NCBI RefSeq assembly: GCF_030380815.1
Contig: NZ_JAUDUY010000003.1
Coordinates: 1-64,000 of the forward strand
Direction of reading: 5' to 3'
Length of the DNA stretch: 64,000 nt
DNA from: Robiginitalea aurantiaca
GTDB lineage: Bacteria > Bacteroidota > Bacteroidia > Flavobacteriales > Flavobacteriaceae
Shown here: piece by piece, positions 7,432 to 15,604 of the stretch
Numbering within the stretch: the stretch's first letter is position 1
Layout of the letters: every line of letters begins with the position of its first letter
Notes under the pieces: generated by a model
Told to the model about the DNA's origin: nothing
Seen by the model: only the letters and a program-made list of their open reading frames with translations
The model's database searches: none
Position numbers and translations under genes: made by a program

Positions 7432-8751
7432 CTATGCATAGGCATGCCCTTTCATTGTGTCAATCACGAAATCCAGGGCAGTATTCCAGGCCTCAAGGGT
7501 TCGTTTGGTTTTGTTTTCACCCAGTACTTGCTCGATAGTTTGCATCATGGCCAGCTTTACCACCGGGTAGTACTCTGCTTTCACGCCATACTGAACATGG
7601 CTCCGGCCCAATTTTGCCAAACCCTTTTTAAGGTGTTCCGGCCTGGAAAAGGAATACACAATCCCGCCCAGCATATGGGTAAGTAGGCGTCCCTGTTCAG
7701 TCATATTGTTGCGGAAAAGTGCCCTTACCTGGGGAGCCAGAGTAAATACCTTGTTATAGAAGATGCTTGCGAATTCTTCCTCGTCATCGAGCATTGTGTT
7801 CATGGAAGATTGCAGTTCCAATTGAAGGTCCATATCCTTAAAACCAACAAGCTCATGCAGACGTAAAGGGTCGTCTTTCCCGGCCAATTTATTCAGGAAG
7901 GTTTTTCCTGTTACAACCGTGTCTGTATCAACGTTATTCAGCACGGTTTCAGATATCAGAATATCCGTATCGGTAACCTTGGTTTCGTTTTGGATTCTGC
8001 TCGCTACGTTTACCGGGTCCCCGATTACGGAGAATTGTTTATGTGTTGGATGGCCGAGATGCCCTATAAATGCCGTCCCGAAATTGATGCCGATACCCGA
8101 TTTCAATTTAACGTCGATATCCTTCAGATCAGTCCGGTTCAGGGATTCAAGCGCATATTGCATTCCCAGGGCAGCGCGTATGGCATCTTCACAATTCTTT
8201 TTTCCTGATCCGCCGGTGGTTCCAAAAACCCCGATAATCTCATCCCCGACGTATTGATAAATGATACCATTGTTCATCAGGATAGGCTCGCCCAATGCGG
8301 TATAAAACCGGTTGAGCATATAGGCGATGTCAAAGTTGAGGTTATGAGAAGAGAGGTGGGTGAAATTTCGGAGATCACAAAAGAGTATGGCTATGGGACG
8401 CTGCTCCGCGCGCCCTGTGGGGGCTAATTCCTTCTGTAAGTTGTTTACCTCGCTATTGGACCAGATCAAGCGTTGAAGTGTCACATCACCTTTCGGACGT
8501 GCCTGACATGCCAGTCGAATAGAGGGATCCCATTTTCTGGCGTGACTGCTGCTAATTTCAAAAGCGGATTTCGGGCTTAGGTTCTGAATGCCTTCCAGGA
8601 TTCGCACCCTGCACGTCGTGCATACCCCATTTCCCCCGCATTCGTGAAGGTGTGGAATTTTATTGTCTATAGAGATGTCGAGAAGGGATTTAGAATTGGA
8701 ATCCGAAGAGACTTCCTTTTGTATTGCTGCGTATGTTATCTTGTTGGTCAT
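7432..8751 (-). CDS. 2Fe-2S ferredoxin / class III nucleotide cyclase / globin fusion protein
   Basis: Three domains lie in 439 residues. Residues about 1-95 are a plant-type ferredoxin fold with cluster ligands C38, C44, C47 and C82. Residues about 117-255 are a class III adenylate/guanylate cyclase domain: metal Asp126 (ILFCDLRNFT) and Asp170 (YVGDE), plus transition-state Asn248 and Arg252 (PVNVASR). Residues about 320-434 are a flavohaemoglobin-like globin: FY at 331-332 (Tyr332 as likely B10), Phe346 (CD1), Gln353 (likely E7) and proximal His385 (RSHVQYGV). All key residues are present, so a haem- and cluster-regulated synthesis of cAMP or cGMP in the cytoplasm is the natural inference. 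At the base-selecting positions I see Gln166 and Ser241 instead of Lys/Asp, so substrate choice is uncertain. It is divergent from a two-component system and upstream of an FAD oxidase gene. Confidence 0.92.
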   Translation of the reverse strand: MTNKITYAAIQKEVSSDSNSKSLLDISIDNKIPHLHECGGNGVCTTCRVRILEGIQNLSPKSAFEISSSHARKWDPSIRLACQARPKGDVTLQRLIWSNSEVNNLQKELAPTGRAEQRPIAILFCDLRNFTHLSSHNLNFDIAYMLNRFYTALGEPILMNNGIIYQYVGDEIIGVFGTTGGSGKKNCEDAIRAALGMQYALESLNRTDLKDIDVKLKSGIGINFGTAFIGHLGHPTHKQFSVIGDPVNVASRIQNETKVTDTDILISETVLNNVDTDTVVTGKTFLNKLAGKDDPLRLHELVGFKDMDLQLELQSSMNTMLDDEEEFASIFYNKVFTLAPQVRALFRNNMTEQGRLLTHMLGGIVYSFSRPEHLKKGLAKLGRSHVQYGVKAEYYPVVKLAMMQTIEQVLGENKTKRTLEAWNTALDFVIDTMKGHAYA

Positions 8752-8801
8752 CGGAACGGTGTTTCATCAAAATGCTCGCATCCTCTCTAATCGCTTTTGG
8801 T

Positions 8802-8809
8802 CAAAGTTA
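8802..8809 (-). promoter_or_regulatory. Putative -7 box of the cyclase-globin gene
   Basis: TAACTTTG on the minus strand is a perfect TAnnTTTG match, 50 nt before the ATG at 8751. A TTG at the -33 distance is not seen, so the promoter may depend on an activator. Confidence 0.4.
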
Positions 8810-8879
8810 CTTTTGAATGTTTTGGGATTTTACACCCAAATGAGTGATTTTTAAAAATAACCTTTTTCTATGAGGCTGC

Positions 8880-8897
8880 ATCACACAATTGTGTGAT
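8880..8897. promoter_or_regulatory. Perfect 18-bp palindrome, candidate operator
   Basis: ATCACACAATTGTGTGAT is identical on both strands. It lies in the divergent intergenic region, 23 bp before the -33 element of the kinase gene promoter and about 70 bp upstream of the likely -7 box of the cyclase gene. Its position and symmetry suggest a site for a dimeric regulator serving one or both genes. The half sites face the opposite way to a CRP site (TGTGA-N6-TCACA). Confidence 0.6.
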
Positions 8898-8920
8898 ACT
8901 GATAATCATTGAATTAGGTG

Positions 8921-8950
8921 TTGACGGCGCCAAAGAATTCGATAATTTTG
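8921..8950 (+). promoter_or_regulatory. Bacteroidota-type promoter of the histidine kinase operon
   Basis: TTG (8921-8923), a 19-nt spacer and TAATTTTG (8943-8950) match TTG-N19..21-TAnnTTTG exactly. The leader to the ATG at 9035 would be about 78 nt. Confidence 0.7.
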
Positions 8951-9034
8951 ATTGCATGGGATCAGCATCCCGCAAACCTCCGAAACAAAAAGGGCCGGCA
9001 GTTGCCCAGTCAAAGCATTTTATAAAATCCGGGT

Positions 9035-10906
9035 ATGAGAACTATAAGGGTATTCATCATTCTGTTCCTGGCGGGTTTCAACTTTATGGCCAGTCAGTCA
9101 AGGGAGTTGGACAGCCTGAGTGCAGCTGTAAAATTGATGCCGGAAGACTCGTTGAAATGCGAGACCTATCTGAAGATGGCTTACCTGTTCTATTCCGGAG
9201 ATGCCTCAGAAATGTATGCCCATAAAGCACTGGACCTGGCAAAACAGTTGAACAGCCCTGGGCTCGCAGGGAAGGCCTTTCACAGATTGGCATGGTCCTA
9301 TGGGCTGGATGAAATGGATAAGAAAACAGCATATTTGGATAGTGCCGCAGCCAGCTTCACTAAAATCAATGACGCTTACGGTCTCGGCAATGTTTTTGAT
9401 ACCAAAGGGACGATCTTAATGATTTATGGCTCCATTGAAGAGTCCTTTGAATCGTATCAAAAAGCCTATGACTATTTTTCCAGCATTCCTGATGAGGAGC
9501 GTAAAGCAGGGGTTTTGAACAATTGGGCAATTGCTGAATACACAGGTGGAAATACCCAGGCTGCATTGGAAAAATACCAAACTGCCCTGGAGTACAGGCT
9601 TAAGGAAGTCCCGGTATCGCACATTGACATTGCCAGGTTATATCAGGGAATGGGAGAGTGCCATCGACTAAATGGAAATCTGGATTTGGCGGCAACCAAC
9701 TACCTGAAAGGATATGAACATCGGAGTGCAGCGGATAATATCGGCGTGGTGGAATCCATGATGAGCATCGCATCTATGATTTATGAGGCCGCTGAAAAAC
9801 AAGAGGACACTACTTCCATATTGGCCCTGTTAAACACTTATGGGTTCCAAAGTTCTCAGGACCTTATCGAAAAATCCGAAAAGACCCGTGGTGTGTCGGA
9901 TCGACCCGGACTGCAGAACGAAATCATGGATGTAAAGCGACAAAACTACCTGCTAAAGGGAGATTTTGAAGCGGCTTACGGACTGCTGGAGAAACAAAAG
10001 GAATATCAGGAACAGAATAAATTAAAAGAAAGCAGTCTGGAAGCCCTGGCCGACATGAAGGTCAGGTTTGAAAAGGATCAATTGAAGATCGAGCTGTTAG
10101 AAGAAGAAGTAATGAACCAAAAAACCCAGGAAAGCGTGAACATGTTATTATTTTCTTTAGTAGGATTATTGTTGATTTCGCTAGCCGGATTCCTCTATTT
10201 CCAGAATCGAGTCAAATCAGGTAAACTGGAGCTTAATGAAGCGCACAGGGAACAACAAATCATATCGATGCGTTCCATGCTGGAAGGTCAGGAAAAGGAG
10301 CGATCCCGAATTGCGCGCGACCTTCATGATGGTTTGGGGAACCTACTGTCAAGTCTGAAGGTAAATTTTGGGAGTCTCCAAATAAATTTTGACGATAAAA
10401 ATTCAGAAAGAATTTATGGTACTGCCAGTGAGATGATCGATGAGGCGTGTTCTGAGGTCAGAAAGATCGCCCACGAAATGATGCCGCAATCCCTAAGAAA
10501 ATTGGGACTTCGAAAGGCGGTTGAAGACCTGGTTGTGAAAATGGACGCCGTACATGAATTCAGTGCGGAGCTGCATGTTCACGGAACAGAACGGACTTTT
10601 GATGACAATACCAATGTGATGTTATTCCGGATTATTCAGGAAGCGTTGAATAACATTGTAAAATACGCCCAGGCACACGAAGTCTCCGTGCAGATGGTCT
10701 ATGGGGACGAATGGTTCGATCTCACTATAGAAGACGATGGGATCGGTTTTGATCCGCACAGCGCAGATGTGGAGAAGGGCATGGGGTTAAAGAGCATAGC
10801 TTTTAGAACGGAATTTATCGGGGGCACCTACGATTTGAACAGCAGAATAGGCGTCGGCACTTTAGTGACTATAAATATCCCGCTAAGTGAGATAAGCGAA
10901 GTCTAA
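9035..10906 (+). CDS. TPR-containing sensor histidine kinase (HisKA_3 / NarL-type)
   Basis: The kinase half of a two-component system, 623 residues. A signal peptide (about 1-20) is followed by a periplasmic TPR-rich helical region (about 40-330), a coiled coil, and a single membrane segment (about 370-390). The cytoplasmic part has a HisKA_3 dimerisation helix with phospho-acceptor His431 (RIARDLHDGLGN) and a HATPase domain with N box (EALNNIVKYA), G1 (DDGIGF) and G2 (GMGLKSI). This architecture is common in Bacteroidota. The response regulator gene follows after 16 bp. The signal is unknown; the divergent cyclase-globin gene suggests a redox or gas stimulus, but this rests on position alone. 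Confidence 0.93.
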   Translation: MRTIRVFIILFLAGFNFMASQSRELDSLSAAVKLMPEDSLKCETYLKMAYLFYSGDASEMYAHKALDLAKQLNSPGLAGKAFHRLAWSYGLDEMDKKTAYLDSAAASFTKINDAYGLGNVFDTKGTILMIYGSIEESFESYQKAYDYFSSIPDEERKAGVLNNWAIAEYTGGNTQAALEKYQTALEYRLKEVPVSHIDIARLYQGMGECHRLNGNLDLAATNYLKGYEHRSAADNIGVVESMMSIASMIYEAAEKQEDTTSILALLNTYGFQSSQDLIEKSEKTRGVSDRPGLQNEIMDVKRQNYLLKGDFEAAYGLLEKQKEYQEQNKLKESSLEALADMKVRFEKDQLKIELLEEEVMNQKTQESVNMLLFSLVGLLLISLAGFLYFQNRVKSGKLELNEAHREQQIISMRSMLEGQEKERSRIARDLHDGLGNLLSSLKVNFGSLQINFDDKNSERIYGTASEMIDEACSEVRKIAHEMMPQSLRKLGLRKAVEDLVVKMDAVHEFSAELHVHGTERTFDDNTNVMLFRIIQEALNNIVKYAQAHEVSVQMVYGDEWFDLTIEDDGIGFDPHSADVEKGMGLKSIAFRTEFIGGTYDLNSRIGVGTLVTINIPLSEISEV

Positions 10907-10922
10907 TATAAAAGGGAATCAC

Positions 10923-11564
10923 ATGGAAAAGATTAAGGTACTATTGGCAGATGATCATCAGATCATGCTCGATGGCCTGAAAGCAATCCTTACTAAAGAC
11001 AGGTCATTAGCAGTGGTGGGTACGGCCAAAAATGGACTTGAGGTCCTTGAATTCCTTAAAAAAGAACCCGTGGATGTCCTGCTACTCGACCTGCAGATGC
11101 CTGTAATGGATGGCCTGGAGACTACCATGCATGTCAAAAAGGCCTATCCGGAGGTAAAGATTATCATGCTGACCACCAATGACGAGGGTAGCATTATCAC
11201 ATCTTTGTTTAAGGTTGGGGCTAGCGGATACTTGCTGAAAAATGCGTCCAAAGAATATCTGTTAAAAGGCATTAAGGACGCTCATGAAGGTAAAAAAGTG
11301 ATCAGCTCCCATCTTGCCGAAAAGATCATTGAAAGCCTGACAGAAGACCCCAAGCCAAAAGAGGGAACGAGACCTATGATTACCAAGAGGGAAATTGAGG
11401 TTTTAAAACTAATCGCAGAGGAGTATACCACCCAGGAAATCGCAGATCAATTATTTGTAAGCACCAATACGGTGGCAACCCACAAAAGAAACCTCTTTGT
11501 AAAGATGGACGTCAAAAATTCCGTGGGTATGATCAAAAAAGCGGTAGACTGGGGACTCATTTGA
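10923..11564 (+). CDS. NarL/LuxR-family response regulator
   Basis: The protein has 213 residues and is the partner of the preceding kinase. The receiver domain (1-120) has the acidic pair D10-D11, phospho-acceptor Asp56 (LLLDLQMP), Thr in IIMLTTNDE and Lys in YLLKNAS. The C-terminal LuxR-type helix-turn-helix (about 145-210: MITKREIEVLKLIAEEYTTQ, then VATHKRNLFVKM) binds DNA. Phosphorylation should promote dimerisation and promoter binding. The 18-bp palindrome upstream of the kinase gene is a possible target, which would make the system self-regulating. It is convergent with the DUF302 gene 10 bp away. Confidence 0.95.
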   Translation: MEKIKVLLADDHQIMLDGLKAILTKDRSLAVVGTAKNGLEVLEFLKKEPVDVLLLDLQMPVMDGLETTMHVKKAYPEVKIIMLTTNDEGSIITSLFKVGASGYLLKNASKEYLLKGIKDAHEGKKVISSHLAEKIIESLTEDPKPKEGTRPMITKREIEVLKLIAEEYTTQEIADQLFVSTNTVATHKRNLFVKMDVKNSVGMIKKAVDWGLI

Positions 11565-11574
11565 TTCTGCCCGA

Positions 11575-11961
11575 TCAGAGACTGGCAATCATCCGTTTGA
11601 GTTTTTCAGTGACCTCTTCAGCAAGGACGCCAAGTTCGGGGTTTTGGACAGCCTGCATGGAAGCCATGGGATTAACAGCAGAGACCTCGACCTTACCCTC
11701 ACCAATATCCTGAACAATCACATTACAGGGGAGCATGGTGCCTATTTTGTTCTCTGCTTGCAAAGCCCTGTAAGCGTATTGAGGGTTGCACGCACCTAGG
11801 ATCTTGTAAGGTGGCAGATCCACATCCAGTTTCTTTTTCATGGTCTGTGCAATGTCGATTTCGGTCAGGACACCAAAGCCTTCTTCCTTTAATGCAGCCG
11901 TAGCTACTTCAATGGCCTTGTCAAAGTCCATGGTGAGTGTAGTATTAAAATAGTAGTTCAT
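11575..11961 (-). CDS. DUF302 domain protein
   Basis: The protein has 128 residues and matches the DUF302 fold through most of its length: DKAIEVATAALKEEGFGVLT near the start, then a GACNPQYAYRAL segment and LPCNVIVQDIGEGKVEV. The Cys residues in GACNP and LPCNV are conserved in many family members. The biochemical function of DUF302 is not established; members often occur near redox or metal genes. There is no signal peptide. It is transcribed alone, convergent with the response regulator, and a TAATTTTA box lies 45 nt before the ATG. Confidence 0.88.
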   Translation of the reverse strand: MNYYFNTTLTMDFDKAIEVATAALKEEGFGVLTEIDIAQTMKKKLDVDLPPYKILGACNPQYAYRALQAENKIGTMLPCNVIVQDIGEGKVEVSAVNPMASMQAVQNPELGVLAEEVTEKLKRMIASL

Positions 11962-12097
11962 AGCATGAGGTGTTTGTTGGAAAAACCGAGCACATTTTCT
12001 TCACTCTAAAATTACGCAAAATGAGGGTAGGCGCGAAAAACAAATCAGAACCTTTTACAGGTATAAATTTGAACTTAAAGAAATCGGAAAAACACCA

Positions 12098-13168
12098 TCA
12101 CCGATCACTTTCGGTAATCATAAGAAACCCATTTTCAAAAGCGCCGTAGGTACCTATACAATTTCCCGTCTCATCCGAGACCCGGGCAAGGGTGGTATTA
12201 TCCCCTTCCAGTCCGAAATAATCGTTGCCGGGGATCGTGGTGAAGGTGTTCGGGGGAACGGCAAATTCCGTAACGCCCTGTCCTTCATTATTGGTCAGTT
12301 TAAAGTGTACGGTTTCCGGGGTGAGGTTGGCATAAAGCTCGCTGGATCTTAGGGCTTTCAAAGGTTGGAGCTCCGATCTGGTAACCCCACAGCGGTACTC
12401 TGCAAAGGGCGTCATCCCAATTTTTTGAAATAACCTTTGGATTTCAACTGCGCTGTAATTGTCCTTGAGCTGTTTCAATATGGCCAGGGTGGCGATGGTT
12501 TGGGCCCTGTAGCGGGTAATTTTATCGTAATAATTCTGGGTTTGAACCCAATACCGAAAAACGGTGGTCTGATATTCTTCCTCGTAGAGGAAAAACGCTA
12601 TGCGTTTGGCTGTGGAAAGCGAATCCTTTTTCACAAACCAGTTAAAACTCGTTAAGAACTTTGTGTTCTCGTCAATATTTGCATCCAGGTTAGACCAGGC
12701 ATCGTTCAGGACAGAGCTGAAATTCTGAAGCTTCTTAAGGCCGTCAACGATCGGTTTATAGACCGCGGGCACGAGTTTTTCAGATTCCACAAATTGATTG
12801 ATGTTCTTTTCGGCAGGCAGGTAATATTCCCAGTTACTAACCAAATAGTCAAGCCTGGAGTTGTTTTCATAATCCGCTGCGGTCAGGCTATTGTTGGCAA
12901 TGCGTTTAACAACCGAATCCTGCATTCTGTAGAAATCCAATGCCTGGTCTGCCAACTCATAATTCAAAAGGAGGTCCTGTTCGATATCGAGCAACAATTG
13001 GGAGATTTCCCGCTGCTTTTTGCGTTCTTCATTCCAGTTATCTACCTGAAGGGCAATCAAAATCCCTATCACTACAAGCAGGATTTCCCCGATGGCGTAC
13101 AAGAGGTATCTGCTGAACTTGTTTTCAGTGATCAGCCGTTGGCGTATGGTGCGAAAGAAGCGGAGCAT
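12098..13168 (-). CDS. DUF6090-family membrane protein (long form)
   Basis: The protein has 356 residues. The first 45 match the window's other family members: a basic start (MLRFFRTIRQ), then a single membrane helix (GEILLVVIGILIALQ) and DNWNEERKK. A helical soluble region follows to about residue 250. This copy carries about 100 further residues (LTNNEGQGVTEFAVPP, DYFGLEGDNT) with a small beta-domain look that the other copies lack. Family function is unknown. It is divergent from the TPR gene at 13282. Confidence 0.8.
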   Translation of the reverse strand: MLRFFRTIRQRLITENKFSRYLLYAIGEILLVVIGILIALQVDNWNEERKKQREISQLLLDIEQDLLLNYELADQALDFYRMQDSVVKRIANNSLTAADYENNSRLDYLVSNWEYYLPAEKNINQFVESEKLVPAVYKPIVDGLKKLQNFSSVLNDAWSNLDANIDENTKFLTSFNWFVKKDSLSTAKRIAFFLYEEEYQTTVFRYWVQTQNYYDKITRYRAQTIATLAILKQLKDNYSAVEIQRLFQKIGMTPFAEYRCGVTRSELQPLKALRSSELYANLTPETVHFKLTNNEGQGVTEFAVPPNTFTTIPGNDYFGLEGDNTTLARVSDETGNCIGTYGAFENGFLMITESDR

Positions 13169-13212
13169 AGGTATCTGGAATTTCTTTATTCAGTCTTTTT
13201 GTTCAGTTATAG

Positions 13213-13220
13213 TATCTTAG
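13213..13220 (+). promoter_or_regulatory. TATCTT box upstream of the TPR protein gene
   Basis: TATCTTAG lies 61 nt before the ATG at 13282 in the divergent intergenic region. The same core recurs before other genes in the window, but the distance here is longer and no TTG sits at the -33 distance. Confidence 0.25.
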
Positions 13221-13281
13221 AGCATATAAAACTAGTTTATAGGGGGGACTTCTCAGCTAACAGCGAGAATATTTAAAATAC

Positions 13282-15465
13282 ATGGCAACACCTGAATCTG
13301 AGAAAAGTAACTATAAAAGATGGAAGCAGGTCGCGCAGATTTTTGCGGCTTATTTGGTGGGCGCATGGACCTTTCTGGAATTCCTGGACTGGATTCTCAG
13401 TCGCTACTCCCTTTCCCCTTACTGGGTGGAGCTTCTTTTATGGGTTTTTATTGGGATCATACCTTCTCTGCTGATTTATCTCTTTCACCATGAACGCATC
13501 AATCAAAAGTCCTTACGCTTAAGAGAAAAGATAATCTTTCCCCTTAATATTCTCGTACTGGCCGTTGGTCTGTACTTCGGGTTTGGCACTACGGATTTAG
13601 GTGCGACTACAAAGGCTATTGAGTACACGACTGAATCCGGCGAAAAAAGGACTGCCTTAATTACCAAAGAAGAGTTCCGGACAGGCTTCTACATTTACAA
13701 TTTTGAACCCAAAGTCGCCGACAGTACGACGGCCTGGCTTGAGTTTGGCATTCCCGTATTACTCAATGAGGACTTGCTGCAAAACAAAAACCTGAAACCG
13801 GATGCTGTGTTTATAGATAATACGGCGGAGAAGGTAAAGGAGGCCAGTTATTTTTATGACTTTTATATCGACGGGGATTATGAAGTGACAGATAGTTTGA
13901 TTACCCTGAACACCTATATCCGGAAAGCCAAAAATGCCAAGGTGATCATGGAGAAAACCTTTAAGGGAAACGATATTCTGGACCTGATCGACGATGCGAC
14001 AGTATTTATCACACAATCATTGGATTCCGATGAATTCAACAACCCCAGTTACCTCGATTTGCCCATTAAGGAAATTACGAGCAGCAACCTCAAAGCCCTT
14101 GAGTATTTCCGATACGGCGATTATGAAAATGCGGTAAAAGAAGACAGCACCTTTGCCCTGGCGTATCTTTTTGACGGAAGGCGGAATGTCATCTATAGCC
14201 GGAGCAAAACACAGGAGCAAAGTCTGGCGGATAAGGCCTATGAATACCGGCAAAGGATGCCTCTGCAAAGACAAAGCGAAGCCCTGGTCCTCAGATACCT
14301 GGCCTATGACCAGTTTGAGGAAGCCGAGAAACTCGTGAAAATCCAGTTGGAAGTCGACCCCACTAGCGACATTTATAACAATACCCTGAAAAACATTTAC
14401 GGGAGAACCAAAAACCTGAAGGCATACACCCAAATGGCCATGGATGCCTGGGATAATCAAAAGGATCGTGAAAGCGGCTTATCGATGATCGAAGCGGGAC
14501 TTATTCAGGAAGAGTATGACGCTGTCATAAATCAAATTGATGCGTTCTCTCTGCTTCAGCCCAACGACGATGTCTTATTTGCATTCAAATTAATGCCGGA
14601 ACTTTTGAAAGGTGACATTGAAGCGGCTCGTGAAACACATGAACGAATTAAACTGTTATATCCGGACTTACAAAATAAAACCAGGGTATACGACTCCGTA
14701 CTGGCGTATTTGGAAGAAAATCCCGCAGAAGGGGAGGACTTACAAAAGTTCGAGGGGGAGTATCGGAGTGAGAGCAGTGAACAAACGTTCACCTTTTGGC
14801 CAAAAGGGAATACTGTTCTGAAGTATACTTCAGGCCAGCGCATCAGAGTCCTTATCAGGGCGGGTGATCATCGTTTGGTTTCAGGGCATCCGCTAATTGA
14901 AGCCACTCAAAACTATGATTTTTTATGGGATGATAAGGGACAGTACTACGGGGTTAAATTCGATCAGATTCAGGCCGATGTGACAGATACCTTCTGGTAC
15001 TGGAAGCAGGATGAAACAATTAAAAAAGCAGAATCTTTGCTGCAGCAAAGACAGTTGGACGAGGCCAAATCGGCCTATGAAAATGCCATAAAGGCGAATC
15101 CGAGACATTATTACCTGAAAACAGCATTGGAGCATATAGACTATGTGCTGGGTATGGATTCAACGGCACTGATCACCCAGCTTAAGGGGGTATCAGGCAC
15201 CTACAGTATAGATGGAAATGAAAGTGTTCGAAAATTCTGGATTGAGGATGGCCGGTTGATGTATAAGCGAGATGGCCTGCCAGGGAAGGAACTTCTGCCG
15301 ATTTCAGAAACCAGTTACATAAGTATGTCCGGGGTGCAAATCAAATATTCCTTCGAATACGAAAACGAAGCGGTAATTGCCAGCTACGTGTGGAGATTTA
15401 ATGCTGAGAATATGAGCTGGGAAGAAAACTACATGCCGGATATCAATTATTTGCCGAAGGATTAA
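13282..15465 (+). CDS. Membrane-anchored TPR protein with two beta-rich C-terminal repeats
   Basis: The protein has 727 residues. Three hydrophobic segments lie near the N-terminus (about 18-38, 48-72 and 85-100), the layout seen in membrane TPR proteins related to adenylate-cyclase-like regulators. A TPR-like helical region runs through about residues 260-485. Two similar beta domains follow: one around 490-575 (EGEYRSESSEQTFTFWPKG) and one around 635-720 (SGTYSIDGNESVRKFWIEDG), separated by a TPR pair (LLQQRQLDEAKSAYENAIKA). The beta domains resemble DUF3471-type or lipocalin-like repeats. No enzyme motif is seen. It may be a scaffold or sensor at the inner membrane. Confidence 0.7.
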   Translation: MATPESEKSNYKRWKQVAQIFAAYLVGAWTFLEFLDWILSRYSLSPYWVELLLWVFIGIIPSLLIYLFHHERINQKSLRLREKIIFPLNILVLAVGLYFGFGTTDLGATTKAIEYTTESGEKRTALITKEEFRTGFYIYNFEPKVADSTTAWLEFGIPVLLNEDLLQNKNLKPDAVFIDNTAEKVKEASYFYDFYIDGDYEVTDSLITLNTYIRKAKNAKVIMEKTFKGNDILDLIDDATVFITQSLDSDEFNNPSYLDLPIKEITSSNLKALEYFRYGDYENAVKEDSTFALAYLFDGRRNVIYSRSKTQEQSLADKAYEYRQRMPLQRQSEALVLRYLAYDQFEEAEKLVKIQLEVDPTSDIYNNTLKNIYGRTKNLKAYTQMAMDAWDNQKDRESGLSMIEAGLIQEEYDAVINQIDAFSLLQPNDDVLFAFKLMPELLKGDIEAARETHERIKLLYPDLQNKTRVYDSVLAYLEENPAEGEDLQKFEGEYRSESSEQTFTFWPKGNTVLKYTSGQRIRVLIRAGDHRLVSGHPLIEATQNYDFLWDDKGQYYGVKFDQIQADVTDTFWYWKQDETIKKAESLLQQRQLDEAKSAYENAIKANPRHYYLKTALEHIDYVLGMDSTALITQLKGVSGTYSIDGNESVRKFWIEDGRLMYKRDGLPGKELLPISETSYISMSGVQIKYSFEYENEAVIASYVWRFNAENMSWEENYMPDINYLPKD

Positions 15466-15604
15466 GAGCAAACGGACAATAAGGGCTTCTTTGCTGAGGT
15501 CGATTTACTCCCACCTATTACAGGCCAATCTCCTTACAGCAGAGGGTATTGCCAGTTGATTTTTTTTTCAGAAAAGAACCGGTAGCGGATATTTCTGAAG
15601 AAGT

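Noticed and set aside
8880-8897. Interpretation of the 18-bp palindrome as a canonical CRP site
   Set aside because: The half sites are TCACA-N6-TGTGA, the reverse of the CRP arrangement; FNR-type TTGAT-N4-ATCAA also does not fit.
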